A stretch of DNA of 64,000 nt. Origin: Tepidamorphaceae bacterium (GTDB taxonomy: Bacteria > Pseudomonadota > Alphaproteobacteria > Rhizobiales > Tepidamorphaceae). Under the pieces are notes generated by a model. It was not told the origin of the DNA and ran no database searches. It worked only from the letters and a program-made list of their open reading frames with translations. The stretch covers positions 18,031 to 82,030 of the forward strand of contig JANQNT010000021.1 in the NCBI GenBank assembly GCA_028279445.1, written 5' to 3'. The first letter of the stretch is position 1. Each line of letters opens with the position of its first letter. Of the stretch, positions 19,971 through 29,454 are shown piece by piece. A program made the translations under genes and the position numbers.

Positions 19971-21410
19971 ATGATCGCGGTCGTCTATATCTTCTCGTTC
20001 TTCCTCGCCGCGCTGGGCGCGCTGCTGCTGATCGCCGGGGTGCTGTCGGGTGCCGCCGGCGAGACGGAGGTGGCCCCGGCGCTGTTCATCTCCGCCGCGC
20101 TGTGGATCTTCGTGGCCGGCGCCATCAACATGGCGCTGCGCGGGCGCGAACGCCGGCTGAAGCCACGCCAGCGGTTCCTGCTGGTCAGTCTGGTGTTCCT
20201 GGTACTGCCGGTGTTCGCCGCGGTCCCGATCTTGATCGCCGTACCGGATGCCGGTTTCGTCAATGCCTACTTCGAGGCGGTCTCGGGGCTGACCACCACC
20301 GGCTGGAGCGCGCTGGGAGACACAGAGGCGCTTCCGCTGGGCATTGTGCTGTGGCGGGCCCAGTTGCAGTGGCTGGGCGGCGGCATCGTCCTGCTCGTCG
20401 TCATCTTCGTGCTGGCACCGGCGCGGGTCGGCGGCCTGCCGGACTCCCAGGCCGGTCCGCTTGACCATGTCGGCGCGTTCGAGCGGCAACGCCTGCTCTT
20501 TGCGCTATGGCGGGTGGTGCCACTCTATGTCGCATTCAGTTCGCTGTGCTTCGTGCTGCTGACCGTCACGGGAACGGCGCCCTTCGATGCCTTCGTGCTG
20601 GCTTCCGCGGCGGTCGCCACCAGCGCGTTTACTGCCCAGGCAGGGGAACTGGGCTCCTATGTCAACGATCCCGGCATCTGGATCATCACCGTGTTCAGCA
20701 CTGTTTCGGCGGCCAGCTTCCTGTGGCTGCGGCGGCTGCTGCGGGCCAACAGAACCGCCCTGCAGCATCGCGAGAGCTTCTATCTGCTCGCCATCGTCAT
20801 CGCTCTGGGGCTTGTGATGAGTCTGCTGATCTACAGCGGCACCGGCAGCGGCATCGGGGCAGCGCTTCGTGACGGGTTCTCGACTGCCGCCGCGGTGATC
20901 ACCACCAGCGGGCTGGAGGCGCGGGCAGGGGGCATGCTGTCGCTGCCCTACGCGCTGCTGCTGATCCTCATTCTGGTGGGCGGAGCCAGCTTCTCCACCG
21001 CCGGTGGCATCAAGATGTTCCGGGTCGGCGCCATGGCGGTGCAGTCGACGCGCGAGCTGGTGCGGCTGGTCTATCCGCACGCCATCCGCGCCGCACGGTT
21101 CGGCACGCAGGCCTACAACATCCAGATCATGAAGGCGATCTGGAGCCTGCTGTTCGCCGCGCTGGTGGCGGCCGGGCTGGGAGCGGCAGCGTTCGGGGTC
21201 GCCGGGTTGCCATTGGACCAGGCACTGCTTGGCGGTTTCGGCGCGGTCTCCAACATGGCCGTACCGCTGTCGCCGGAACCCAATACGACGCTGGCATTCG
21301 CCGCGATTCCCGACGGCGCCAAGCTTGTACTGTGCCTGATCATGGCCGCCGGACGTGTCGAATTGCTGATTCTGCTCAGCGTCCTGTTTGCACCGCTTTG
21401 GCGGGGATAG
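19971..21410 (+). CDS. trkH: Trk potassium transporter membrane subunit TrkH
   Basis: The 479-aa protein has about ten hydrophobic helices and four pore loops typical of the Trk/Ktr superfamily (for example EAVSGLTTTGWSAL near residue 105 and TTSGLEA near 310). It conducts K+ under TrkA control. The C-terminal sequence ends in a hydrophobic RVELLILLSVLFAPLWR as in TrkH. Confidence 0.92.
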   Translation: MIAVVYIFSFFLAALGALLLIAGVLSGAAGETEVAPALFISAALWIFVAGAINMALRGRERRLKPRQRFLLVSLVFLVLPVFAAVPILIAVPDAGFVNAYFEAVSGLTTTGWSALGDTEALPLGIVLWRAQLQWLGGGIVLLVVIFVLAPARVGGLPDSQAGPLDHVGAFERQRLLFALWRVVPLYVAFSSLCFVLLTVTGTAPFDAFVLASAAVATSAFTAQAGELGSYVNDPGIWIITVFSTVSAASFLWLRRLLRANRTALQHRESFYLLAIVIALGLVMSLLIYSGTGSGIGAALRDGFSTAAAVITTSGLEARAGGMLSLPYALLLILILVGGASFSTAGGIKMFRVGAMAVQSTRELVRLVYPHAIRAARFGTQAYNIQIMKAIWSLLFAALVAAGLGAAAFGVAGLPLDQALLGGFGAVSNMAVPLSPEPNTTLAFAAIPDGAKLVLCLIMAAGRVELLILLSVLFAPLWRG

Positions 21411-21575
21411 ACACCGACCTGCTATCCGGATTAGTGCTTAAGCCGTTTTTTCGGTGCAATGGGCTGTCGCTTCGCGTTACTGTCGCAACTATATTGATCA
21501 CCAGGTGTCGCGCTGGCTTGACAGGCTGGCGGCTTCGAGGCCACGGGTGAGTCGTACGGGGTAAGGAAGACAAAG

Positions 21576-21824
21576 ATGGCGGCTGAGAAAGCCCAGAACC
21601 TGCAAGATACGTTCCTCAATAACGTCCGTAAATCAAAGACACCGCTGACCATTTTCCTCGTCAACGGGGTGAAGCTGCAAGGCGTTGTGACCTGGTTTGA
21701 CCAGTTTTGCGTGCTGCTGCGCCGCGACGGGCATTCGCAGCTCGTCTACAAGCACGCAATCTCCACCGTGATGCCGAATCAGCCGATCCAGTTGTTCGAC
21801 CCGTCCGAAGCCGAGTCCGAGTAG
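21576..21824 (+). CDS. hfq: RNA chaperone Hfq
   Basis: The 82-aa protein carries the Sm1 motif ([20 protein letters not shown]), the proximal-face [14 protein letters not shown] segment and the Sm2 YKHAISTV motif; the short acidic tail is typical of alphaproteobacterial Hfq. It pairs small RNAs with mRNAs, including in nitrogen control. The 165-base upstream gap should hold its promoter. Gene order hfq-hflX is conserved; the stop and the hflX GTG are 13 bases apart. Confidence 0.97.
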   Translation: MAAEKAQNLQDTFLNNVRKSKTPLTIFLVNGVKLQGVVTWFDQFCVLLRRDGHSQLVYKHAISTVMPNQPIQLFDPSEAESE

Positions 21825-21837
21825 CCCGGAAGGCCCT

Positions 21838-23223
21838 GTGCGCACGCGCGACGCCAAACGGGCATCCGGAGTAGCCGAGCATGGCGACGGCATGGACGGG
21901 GAGGAACGTGCGGCTGCGCGCGCCCTGGTGATCGTCCCGACATTTTCGCAAGCCGAGACCGCAGGCGCGCAGCGTGACGGCGAAGCGCGCCTGGCCGAGG
22001 CCGTCGGACTGGCCCGGGCGATCGATCTGGAGGTCGTCGACGCGGGGCTCGTCACCATCAAGACGCCCCGGCCGGCAACCCTGATCGGCGGCGGCAAGGT
22101 CGAGGACATCGCCGCGCAGGCGCGTATGCTCGATGTCGGCCTGGTGATCGTTGATGCGGCGCTCACGCCGATCCAGCAGCGCAATCTGGAGACCGCCTGG
22201 TCGGCCAAGGTGATCGACCGCACCGGCCTGATCCTGGAGATTTTCGGACGCCGGGCGCAGACCCGCGAGGGCCGACTGCAGGTGGAACTGGCGCATCTGA
22301 CCTACCAGAAGAGCCGTTTGGTGCGCTCCTGGACCCACCTGGAGCGCCAGCGCGGCGGCTTCGGGTTCCTCGGCGGGCCGGGCGAGACGCAGATCGAGGC
22401 GGACCGACGCATCATCCAGCAGCGCATCGCGCGTATCCGCCGCGACCTCGATTCTGTACGCAAACACCGTCGGCTGCACCGCAGCGGGCGGGCGCGCATT
22501 CCTTATCCGGCGGTCGCGCTGGTCGGCTATACGAACGCCGGCAAGTCGACGCTGTTCAACCGGCTGACCGAGGCGTCCGTCGAGGCACGCGACATGCTGT
22601 TCGCGACGCTCGATCCGACCGTGCGCTCGATCGGACTGCCGCATGGGCGCGAGGTGACACTGTCGGATACGGTGGGGTTCATCTCCGATCTGCCGACCGA
22701 CCTAGTGGCCGCCTTCCGCGCCACGCTGGAGGAGGTGACGGAAGCCGATCTGATCCTGCACGTGCGCGACATCAGCCACGTCGACAGCGCCGCCCAGGCC
22801 GCCGACGTGCATCAGGTGCTGGAAGCGCTGGGCTTAAGCGCTGCGCCCGGCAATCTGGTCGAAGTGTGGAACAAGCTCGATCTGGTGCCGGAAGCAGATC
22901 GTGAGGTGCTAACCGCACGTCTGTCCTCATTTGGGGACGCGCCCGCGCCGATTGCCGTCTCAGCACTGACAGGCGAGGGGATCGATGACCTTCTCGCCGC
23001 GATCGAGACCTGGTTTGCCAGCGACAGCACGACCCGGCAGGTCGATCTCGACGCGGCCGATGGCGCGGCCCTCAACTGGCTTTACGAGAATTGCGAAGTT
23101 CTGACGCGCGGCGAGCCCGACGAGGCGGGACTGATCCCGCTCAGCGTGCGCGTGCCGTCGGCGCGCCTTGCCGCCTTCGAACAGCGTTTCGGCGAGCGCG
23201 GAAACGACGAGGCGGCCGAGTAG
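21838..23223 (+). CDS. hflX: GTPase HflX
   Basis: The 461-aa ribosome-associated GTPase has the HflX N-terminal domain (TLIGGGKVEDIAAQ) with a helical linker (ETQIEADRRIIQQRI) and a GTPase domain with G1 GYTNAGKSTLFN, G3 DTVGFISDLP and G4 NKLD. It splits stalled ribosomes under stress. GTG 21838 preceded by CGGAAGG is chosen; ATG 21892 is a possible internal start. A structured repeat follows its stop. Confidence 0.93.
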   Translation: MRTRDAKRASGVAEHGDGMDGEERAAARALVIVPTFSQAETAGAQRDGEARLAEAVGLARAIDLEVVDAGLVTIKTPRPATLIGGGKVEDIAAQARMLDVGLVIVDAALTPIQQRNLETAWSAKVIDRTGLILEIFGRRAQTREGRLQVELAHLTYQKSRLVRSWTHLERQRGGFGFLGGPGETQIEADRRIIQQRIARIRRDLDSVRKHRRLHRSGRARIPYPAVALVGYTNAGKSTLFNRLTEASVEARDMLFATLDPTVRSIGLPHGREVTLSDTVGFISDLPTDLVAAFRATLEEVTEADLILHVRDISHVDSAAQAADVHQVLEALGLSAAPGNLVEVWNKLDLVPEADREVLTARLSSFGDAPAPIAVSALTGEGIDDLLAAIETWFASDSTTRQVDLDAADGAALNWLYENCEVLTRGEPDEAGLIPLSVRVPSARLAAFEQRFGERGNDEAAE

Positions 23224-23263
23224 GGTGCTGCTCCAGGCATAACCGGCGCGAAAATGGGGCTTA

Positions 23264-23366
23264 GATCATCCTGTGTTTGGGTTGAAACAACCCAAACACA
23301 GAAAAGATAATCGATTCTAAGAGTTTAGAGCAACTTATCTGCGCCGATCCAGGCGCAGGTTGCTCT
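23264..23366. repeat. structured intergenic repeat, copy B
   Basis: Arms 23272-23284 and 23288-23300 form a perfect 13-bp stem with an AAA loop. Outer GATCATC 23264-23270 pairs with GATAATC 23306-23312 with one mismatch. The conserved 42-nt module follows at 23315-23356. Here AGAGCAAC (23327-23334) also pairs with GTTGCTCT (23359-23366), enclosing GCGCC/GGCGC. It sits between the convergent hflX and mazG genes and reaches 2 bases into the mazG stop. It may serve both genes as a bidirectional 3' end. Confidence 0.75.
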
Positions 23367-24201
23367 AAGTCGCGGATTTGGCGTTTGCCGCCGCCTTGGC
23401 TTCGTCCCATAGCGCGTCCATGCGTTCCAGCCCCGCATCGTCCAGCGCGATACCGCTTTCGGCCAGACGCGCCTCCACATGGGCAAAGCGCCGGCGCACC
23501 TTGGTATTGGTCGCGCGCAACGCCGTTTCCGGATCGATGCCGGCCTTGCGCGCCACGTTGACCAGGGAAAACAGCGCGTCGCCGATCTCTTCGACCAGAC
23601 GGGCCTGATCCTCGTGCGCATCGGCGAGCGCGGCGTCCATCTCGGCGAGTTCCTCGTCGAGTTTCGCGCGCGCCCCAGCGACATCGGGCCAATCGAATCC
23701 GGTTTTTGCGGCCTTTTTCTGCAGTTTCAGCGCCTGGGACAGGGCGGGCAGGGTGCGCGGCACCTCCTCCAGCAGCGAGGCGGGCGCTTCGGCAATGCCC
23801 CGCGCTGCCTTACGTTCAGCCCGCGCGGCCTTCTCAGCGGCCTTGATCTCCTCCCAAGTGACGCGAACGGCCTCGGTATCGTCGGCCTCGCCGCCGGCGA
23901 AGACATGCGGATGCCGCCGCACCATCTTGTCGTGAATCGCCGCGACCACATCGCCGAAGGCGAAGTGGCCGGCTTCCTGCGCCATGCGGGCATGGAACAC
24001 CACCTGCAGCAGCAGGTCGCCCAGTTCATCCTTCAGGTCATCCAGATCGCCGCGTTCAATCGCATCAGCGACCTCGTAGGCTTCCTCGATGGTGTACGGC
24101 ACGATGCTCGCGAAGGTCTGCTGGACATCCCACGGACAGCCGCTGTGCGGATCGCGCAGCGCCGCCATCACATCGAGCAGGTCCTCGATCGCCCGCGCCA
24201 T
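23365..24201 (-). CDS. mazG: nucleoside triphosphate pyrophosphohydrolase MazG
   Basis: The 278-aa protein has two tandem MazG helical domains. The first carries the metal-binding EExxE/ExxD pattern (YTIEEAYEVADAIE ... DLKDELGDLLLQVV) and the second a similar LDEELAEMDAAL ... LVEEIGDALFSLVN. It hydrolyses NTPs/dNTPs to monophosphates and sanitises nucleotide pools. The start at 24201 has GGGAGC upstream and aligns with the family start (RAIEDLLDVMAALRDP); upstream codons are out of character. Confidence 0.92.
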   Translation of the reverse strand: MARAIEDLLDVMAALRDPHSGCPWDVQQTFASIVPYTIEEAYEVADAIERGDLDDLKDELGDLLLQVVFHARMAQEAGHFAFGDVVAAIHDKMVRRHPHVFAGGEADDTEAVRVTWEEIKAAEKAARAERKAARGIAEAPASLLEEVPRTLPALSQALKLQKKAAKTGFDWPDVAGARAKLDEELAEMDAALADAHEDQARLVEEIGDALFSLVNVARKAGIDPETALRATNTKVRRRFAHVEARLAESGIALDDAGLERMDALWDEAKAAANAKSAT

Positions 24202-24480
24202 GATCCAAGCTCCCATTTGAGGTCGATTGTTTGCGAGGGGATAGCCCATGGCGTGATGGTGGGCAAACGGGCTGGATCGGGGGAACGTCCGTGGCGGCGT
24301 CAGTGCCTTTTCCATATACCGCCGGTATTCTTGGGTATATTTGTCGCGTAATATATATTATGGAACTTATATGGTATCTGCGTGGTGGAAGTGCTGGCGA
24401 GCTCTCCACCGCGTCATGCGCCACGTATGATCAGTATTATCCCATCTATTTCAATTTCTTCCGCCAGCTATTTCATGTGA
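24202..24480. promoter_or_regulatory. AT-rich gap between mazG and the MBL hydrolase gene
   Basis: These 279 bases hold no gene. They contain an AT-rich core (about 24316-24375) with a small perfect palindrome ATACCG-C-CGGTAT at 24316-24328, and should carry the minus-strand mazG promoter. No clear terminator for the upstream minus-strand genes was found. Confidence 0.3.
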
Positions 24481-25281
24481 TCACCGGGCGGCCTCAACTC
24501 GTAGCATGTCGTGTGCGACACCGACATTGTCCGGCAGCTCCGCGCTCAACGTGGCATGGTCGAGATCGACATGCAGGTTGGTCAGGATGGCGCGACGCGG
24601 CTTCATCCGGTCGATCCAGCCAAGAGCCTGTTCGACGTTGAAATGGCTGACATGCTCGGTGTAGCGCAGCGCATCGACGATCCATGTGTCGAGGCCTTCA
24701 AGCAGCGCGACGCTGCTTTCGGGAATGTCGCTGACATCGGGCATGTAGGCAATGTCGCCAAAGCGGAAGCCAAGTGCCGGCGTCGGCCCGTGCTGCACTG
24801 GTATCGGCACGGCGGCGACGGTACCGCCGTCACCGGTGATCGAAATCGTCTCGCTGCTGCTGAAACGGTTCAGCTCCAGGATTGGCGGATAGATCGAGCC
24901 GTCCGGCGTTTCGAAACAATAGCCGAAGCGCGTCGTCAGCGTGCGGCTGGTGGCCTCGTCCGCATGGACCGGAATGCGCCGCCGCTGGCGGATCACCAGC
25001 GGGCGCAGATCGTCGATGCCATGGGTGTGGTCGGCATGATCGTGGGTATAGATGACCGCATCGAGGGCCGGAATCTTCGCGTCCAGAAGCTGGCTGCGCA
25101 GATCGGGCGACGTGTCGATCAGCACGCGCGTCGCGACGGGCCCGTCAAAGCGCTCGACCGCCAGCGAGCAGCGTCGGCGCCGGTTCCTGGGATTATCGGG
25201 GTCGCAGGCGCCCCAATCGCCACCGATGCGCGGCACGCCGCCCGACGAACCGCAGCCAAGGATGGTGACGCGCAGGCTCAT
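24481..25281 (-). CDS. MBL-fold hydrolase, PhnP-like
   Basis: The 266-aa metallo-beta-lactamase-fold protein has the metal motif THDHADHTHGIDDL (HxHxDH), a second His in the PVQHGPTPALGFRF region and a third near the C-terminus (NLHVDLDH). The N-terminal LGCGSSGGVPRIGGDWGACDP is the PhnP/cyclic-phosphodiesterase type signature. In this locus it follows tatD in many alphaproteobacteria. Substrate is unknown; cyclic phosphodiesters are a family guess. ATG 25281 starts the recognisable domain. Confidence 0.85.
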   Translation of the reverse strand: MSLRVTILGCGSSGGVPRIGGDWGACDPDNPRNRRRRCSLAVERFDGPVATRVLIDTSPDLRSQLLDAKIPALDAVIYTHDHADHTHGIDDLRPLVIRQRRRIPVHADEATSRTLTTRFGYCFETPDGSIYPPILELNRFSSSETISITGDGGTVAAVPIPVQHGPTPALGFRFGDIAYMPDVSDIPESSVALLEGLDTWIVDALRYTEHVSHFNVEQALGWIDRMKPRRAILTNLHVDLDHATLSAELPDNVGVAHDMLRVEAAR

Positions 25282-25288
25282 GACGCGC

Positions 25289-26113
25289 TCACGCGGCGAT
25301 GTCGCCCGTGCCGGCGACGCTGCCGATGGCGTCTGCCGGAATCCTGTCGAACAGGCGCAGCACGTTCGCGGTCGTCTGCGCGGCCAGTTCGGCAAGCGGC
25401 ACGCCGCGCGCCTCAGCCACCACGGACGCGGTATCGGCGACGAACGCCGGCTCGTTGCGTCTGCCGCGATTGGGAACCGGGGCCAGATACGGCGCGTCGG
25501 TCTCCACCAGGATGCGATCTGCCGGCAGTTCGGCAGCAAGCGCGCGCAGTTCCTCTGAGCGCTTGAAGGTCACGATGCCGGAAAACGACACATAGAGCCC
25601 GATGGCAATGCCGCGATGAGCAAGCCGCGGATGCGACGAAAAACAGTGCAGCACGGCCGTGAAGGCGCCATTTCGCATCTCGTCTTCGAGAATGTCGGCG
25701 GTATCGTCCTCAGCATCGCGCGAATGGATCACCAGCGGCAGGCCGGTTTGCCGCGCGGCCTCGATATGCTTGCGAAAACCGGCCGCCTGAACGTCACGCG
25801 GCGAGTTGTCGTAGTGATAGTCGAGCCCCGCCTCACCGATCGCCACGACTTTCCCGTGCTCGGCCGCCGTCAGGATGTCGTCCAGCGGCACGTCGTCTTC
25901 CTCGGCGGCATTGTGTGGATGCGTGCCGACGGAACAGAACACATCCGTGTGCCTCTCGGCGATCGCCAGCACCGGCGCCAACTTGCGCACGCGGGTGTTG
26001 ATGGTGATGAAGCCGCCGATGCCGCGGGCGCGTGCACGATCGAGCATTGCGTCGCGATCCGCGTCGAAATCGGCGAAGTCGAGATGGCAATGGCTGTCGA
26101 TGAGATGCGCCAT
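25289..26113 (-). CDS. tatD: TatD family metal-dependent nuclease
   Basis: The 274-aa TIM-barrel hydrolase has the N-terminal metal pair DSHCHLDF, the GEAGLDYHYDNSP Glu-containing motif, VIHSRDAEDDT, VLHCFSSHP and ETDAPYLAPVPNRGRRNEP. TatD proteins are 3'-5' DNases/D-tyrosyl deacylases. It lies 8 bases after metG on the minus strand, the standard order. Confidence 0.93.
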   Translation of the reverse strand: MAHLIDSHCHLDFADFDADRDAMLDRARARGIGGFITINTRVRKLAPVLAIAERHTDVFCSVGTHPHNAAEEDDVPLDDILTAAEHGKVVAIGEAGLDYHYDNSPRDVQAAGFRKHIEAARQTGLPLVIHSRDAEDDTADILEDEMRNGAFTAVLHCFSSHPRLAHRGIAIGLYVSFSGIVTFKRSEELRALAAELPADRILVETDAPYLAPVPNRGRRNEPAFVADTASVVAEARGVPLAELAAQTTANVLRLFDRIPADAIGSVAGTGDIAA

Positions 26114-26121
26114 GGCCGGTA

Positions 26122-27672
26122 TCAGTCCTCGTCCGCGCTCTCGTCGACGTAACGGGGAAACACGGGCGACGGCGCGGGCAGTTCGGTGCCGGGAACGAGC
26201 GCTGCCTGCCGCACGCGGAACATCCGCTTGTCGTCTTCAACAGCCAGCAGATCCAGCAGCCTGCCGGCCCCGTCGGGAATGAACGGCTGGGCCGCGACCG
26301 CCGCGACCCTCAGCACCTCGGCGGTGGTGTACAGCACGGTCGCCATCCGTTCCGGATCGGTTTTCTTCAACGCCCACGGCTCCTGGGCCGCAAAATAGCG
26401 GTTGGCCTCGGCCACGACGCGCCAGATCGCCGCGATGGCCCTGTGGATCTGGAAGCCGTCCAGCGCCTCGCGCATCGTGTTCAGGATGCCGTAGGCCGCA
26501 TCCAGCAGCGCCTGGTCCTCATCGTGAAACGCACCATACTGCGGCACCTGACCGGTGCAGTTCTTGGCGATCATCGACAGCGAGCGCTGCGCCAGATTGC
26601 CCAGATCGTTGGCCAGATCGGCATTGATGCGCTGCACGATGGCCTCGTGGGAGTAATTGCCGTCCTGGCCGAAAGGCACCTCGCGCAGGAAGAAATAGCG
26701 CATCTGGTCGACGCCGTAGTGTTCCGACAGTGCGAAGGGGTCGACGACATTGCCGACCGACTTCGACATCTTCTCACCCTTGTTGAACAGGAATCCGTGC
26801 GCGAACACGTGCTTCGGCAGCGCGATGCCGGCCGACATCAGGAAGGCCGGCCAGTAGATGGCGTGAAAGCGCACGATGTCCTTGCCGATGACATGCAGGT
26901 CGGCGGGCCAGTAGCGCTTGAACGCCTCATCGTCGGTGTCCGGGTAGCCCACACCCGTGATGTAGTTGGTCAGCGCATCGACCCACACATACATGACGTG
27001 GCCCGGCGCATCGGGCACCGGCACGCCCCAGTCGAAGGTGGTGCGCGAGATCGACAGGTCCTGCAGCCCGCCCTCGACGAACCTGCGAACCTCGTTCATG
27101 CGCTCGCGCGGCAGCACGAAATCCGAGTGTTCCGCGTAGTGCTTGAGCAGCGGTTCCTGATAGGCCGAGAGGCGAAAGAAGTAGGTTTCCTCCTCGACCC
27201 ATTCGACCGGGGTTCCCTGCGGCGAGAGCTTCTCGGCGCCCTCCCCGACCACCAGTTCGCTGGCGTCGTAATAGGCCTCGTCGCGCACCGAGTACCAGCC
27301 GGAATAGGTGCTCAGATAGATGTCGTCGTTGGCGGCCATGCGCCGCCAGATTTCCTGGCTGGCGCGGTGGTGGCGCTCCTCGCGGGTGCGGATGAAATCG
27401 TCGTTGGAGCAGCCCAGCACCCGGCACATCTCCTCGAAACGCGGGGTGTTGCGGTCAGCGAGTTCCTCCGGCGTCAAGCCCTGGTCGCGGGCGGTCTGCA
27501 TCATCTTGATGCCGTGCTCGTCGGTCCCGGTCAGGAAGAACACGTCGTGGCCGTCGAGCCGCTTGAAGCGGGCCAGCGCGTCGGTGGCGATCGCCTCGTA
27601 GGCATGGCCGATATGCGGCACGCCGTTGGGATAGGAGATCGCCGTGGTCAGGTAGTATCTCGGCCGCGCCAT
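26122..27672 (-). CDS. metG: methionyl-tRNA synthetase
   Basis: The 516-aa class I synthetase has the HIGH-type motif [11 protein letters not shown] and the KMSKS motif in [11 protein letters not shown]. The connective peptide lacks paired CxxC zinc ligands (the region reads [17 protein letters not shown]), which places it in the zinc-less MetG2-like group seen in alphaproteobacteria. No C-terminal Trbp111 domain is present, consistent with its length. Confidence 0.95.
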   Translation of the reverse strand: MARPRYYLTTAISYPNGVPHIGHAYEAIATDALARFKRLDGHDVFFLTGTDEHGIKMMQTARDQGLTPEELADRNTPRFEEMCRVLGCSNDDFIRTREERHHRASQEIWRRMAANDDIYLSTYSGWYSVRDEAYYDASELVVGEGAEKLSPQGTPVEWVEEETYFFRLSAYQEPLLKHYAEHSDFVLPRERMNEVRRFVEGGLQDLSISRTTFDWGVPVPDAPGHVMYVWVDALTNYITGVGYPDTDDEAFKRYWPADLHVIGKDIVRFHAIYWPAFLMSAGIALPKHVFAHGFLFNKGEKMSKSVGNVVDPFALSEHYGVDQMRYFFLREVPFGQDGNYSHEAIVQRINADLANDLGNLAQRSLSMIAKNCTGQVPQYGAFHDEDQALLDAAYGILNTMREALDGFQIHRAIAAIWRVVAEANRYFAAQEPWALKKTDPERMATVLYTTAEVLRVAAVAAQPFIPDGAGRLLDLLAVEDDKRMFRVRQAALVPGTELPAPSPVFPRYVDESADED

Positions 27673-27721
27673 GCGGTGGATGCCTCTTGAGCGAGCGTGA
27701 CTGATGTGCGTGCGTTAGAAA

Positions 27722-28786
27722 TCAGCGCGCGCGATCAAAGGCAAGCGCCAACTCGCCGAAGGCGCTGATCAGCGTGCAGCCACGATCGAGATTGAACACA
27801 TCGGCGTCGCGTTTGAGTGCGGCGAGCTTCGGCCAGGCCTGGGCAATCGCGACGGCGCGCGCCTGCTGTTCGGGGTGTCCGGTCTGCCGCGCCGCGCCGG
27901 TCGCGGCGCGATCGAGCATCACCTCGACCAGTCCGAACACCGCATCGAATGCCTCGCGCCCATCACGGGCGGCGACCTTCGCGGCGAGCTTGCCGAGCGC
28001 GGCCTGATCGATCCCCGGCAAGCCACCCAGCAGCGTATCGGTGGTCGCCAGCGGCTCGGCGAGCCCCGCGTCGGCCACGTCCAGCGCCCGCAAGACGCTG
28101 CCGCCGATCCAGGCCTGCACGTCTCCGGAGAGATTGTCCGGCATCGTGCCCCCGGCTGCTGCGACCGCGCTCGCGAGATCATGTGGCTGCAGCGGCGCAA
28201 GGCGTATCTGGCGGCAGCGTGAACGGATCGTCGCCGGCAGACGGCCCGCAACCTCGCAGATCAGGATCAGGACGGCCTTTTGCGGCGGCTCCTCGAGCAG
28301 CTTCAGGAGTGCATTGGCAGCCCCGGTGGTCATGTCGTCCGCGCGGTCGACGATGCCGACGCGGTACCCCCCCTCGCCCCCCAGCCCACCACTGGCGGTC
28401 CGGGCGAAGAACGCCACCAGACGGCGCACCGTATCGACGGAAATCGCGCGCGTGACGGTCTCGCTGTCATCGCCGTCGAGCGCCAGCAGATCCGGGTGGG
28501 CGCCTGCCGCGAGCTGCCGGAAGGTCGGGCTTTGCGGGTCGTCGGCGGCAGCGCCGGCCTTGCCGGACAGCAATCTGCGCGCCATTGCGTAAGCAAGCGT
28601 CGCCTTGCCGATGCCGCGCGGACCGACCAGCAGAAGCCCGTGATGCAGGCCACCGGAGCCGCACTCGGTCTCCAGCGCACTCAAGGTGTCGCCATGGCCG
28701 ATCACCTGCGCGACGGTGCGCGGGTGCGGCCAGCGCCGTTCCGTTTCCGTGCCTTTGTCGCTGGCCGAAGCCGCCCGCCGCGCCAC
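27722..28786 (-). CDS. holB: DNA polymerase III subunit delta prime
   Basis: The 354-aa clamp-loader subunit has a degenerate Walker A GPRGIGKATLAYAM and the SRC motif in LPATIRSRCRQIRL, with ALLKLLEEPPQKAVLILI preceding it. The AAA+ collar domain follows. It starts at GTG 28786 with the ribosome site inside the tmk 3' end, 2 bases from the tmk stop, so the two are coupled. Confidence 0.92.
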   Translation of the reverse strand: MARRAASASDKGTETERRWPHPRTVAQVIGHGDTLSALETECGSGGLHHGLLLVGPRGIGKATLAYAMARRLLSGKAGAAADDPQSPTFRQLAAGAHPDLLALDGDDSETVTRAISVDTVRRLVAFFARTASGGLGGEGGYRVGIVDRADDMTTGAANALLKLLEEPPQKAVLILICEVAGRLPATIRSRCRQIRLAPLQPHDLASAVAAAGGTMPDNLSGDVQAWIGGSVLRALDVADAGLAEPLATTDTLLGGLPGIDQAALGKLAAKVAARDGREAFDAVFGLVEVMLDRAATGAARQTGHPEQQARAVAIAQAWPKLAALKRDADVFNLDRGCTLISAFGELALAFDRAR

Positions 28787-28788
28787 GT

Positions 28789-29427
28789 TCAGCCCTCCCC
28801 GCCCGGTTGAAGGCGCGCCGCCACCGCGTTCCAGATTTCATCAGCGATCTCTTCGGGCGTCCGCTGCGCGTCGATCAGCACGCAGCGCTCCGGGTCGTTG
28901 CGCGCAATCGTCCGGAACGCCGCATGGATCGCCTCATGAAAGGCCATATCCGCGCTCTCGAAACGATCGGCGCTGTCGGGATTGCGTTCAACGGCGCGTT
29001 TGAGGCCCTCCCTGGGGTCGATGTCGAGAATGATGGTGAGATCGGGCCAGGTGTCCGCGATCACCGCGCGTTCCAGGGCGCGAATGAGGTCCGGCGCCAC
29101 CTCGCCGGCATGTTCCTGGTAGGCGCGGGTTGAGTCCAGGAAGCGGTCGCAGATCACCCACTCGCCATGCGACAGCGCGGGACGGATGGTGGTTTGCAGG
29201 TGGTCGCCGCGGGCGATGTAGAGCAGCAGGGTCTCGGTCACCGGGCCGAGCCGCTCCACGGCACCGGACAGGATCATCTGACGAACCTGCTCGGCGGTCG
29301 GCGAACCGCCGGGCTCGCGCGTCTGGCAGACGTCGATGCCGCGCGCGCGCAGGGCGTCGGCGAGCAGGCGCGATTGCGTGCTCTTGCCGCTTCCCTCGCC
29401 ACCCTCGAAGGTGATGAAGCGGCTCAT
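28789..29427 (-). CDS. tmk: thymidylate kinase
   Basis: The 212-aa P-loop kinase phosphorylates dTMP. The P-loop FEGGEGSGKSTQSRLLADAL, the DR(Y/F) motif ICDRFLDSTRAYQ and a lid-like Arg region are intact. It forms a replication-linked pair with holB. Confidence 0.95.
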   Translation of the reverse strand: MSRFITFEGGEGSGKSTQSRLLADALRARGIDVCQTREPGGSPTAEQVRQMILSGAVERLGPVTETLLLYIARGDHLQTTIRPALSHGEWVICDRFLDSTRAYQEHAGEVAPDLIRALERAVIADTWPDLTIILDIDPREGLKRAVERNPDSADRFESADMAFHEAIHAAFRTIARNDPERCVLIDAQRTPEEIADEIWNAVAARLQPGGEG

Positions 29428-29454
29428 GGAGCGGACCCGTCAGAAAGCCGGACG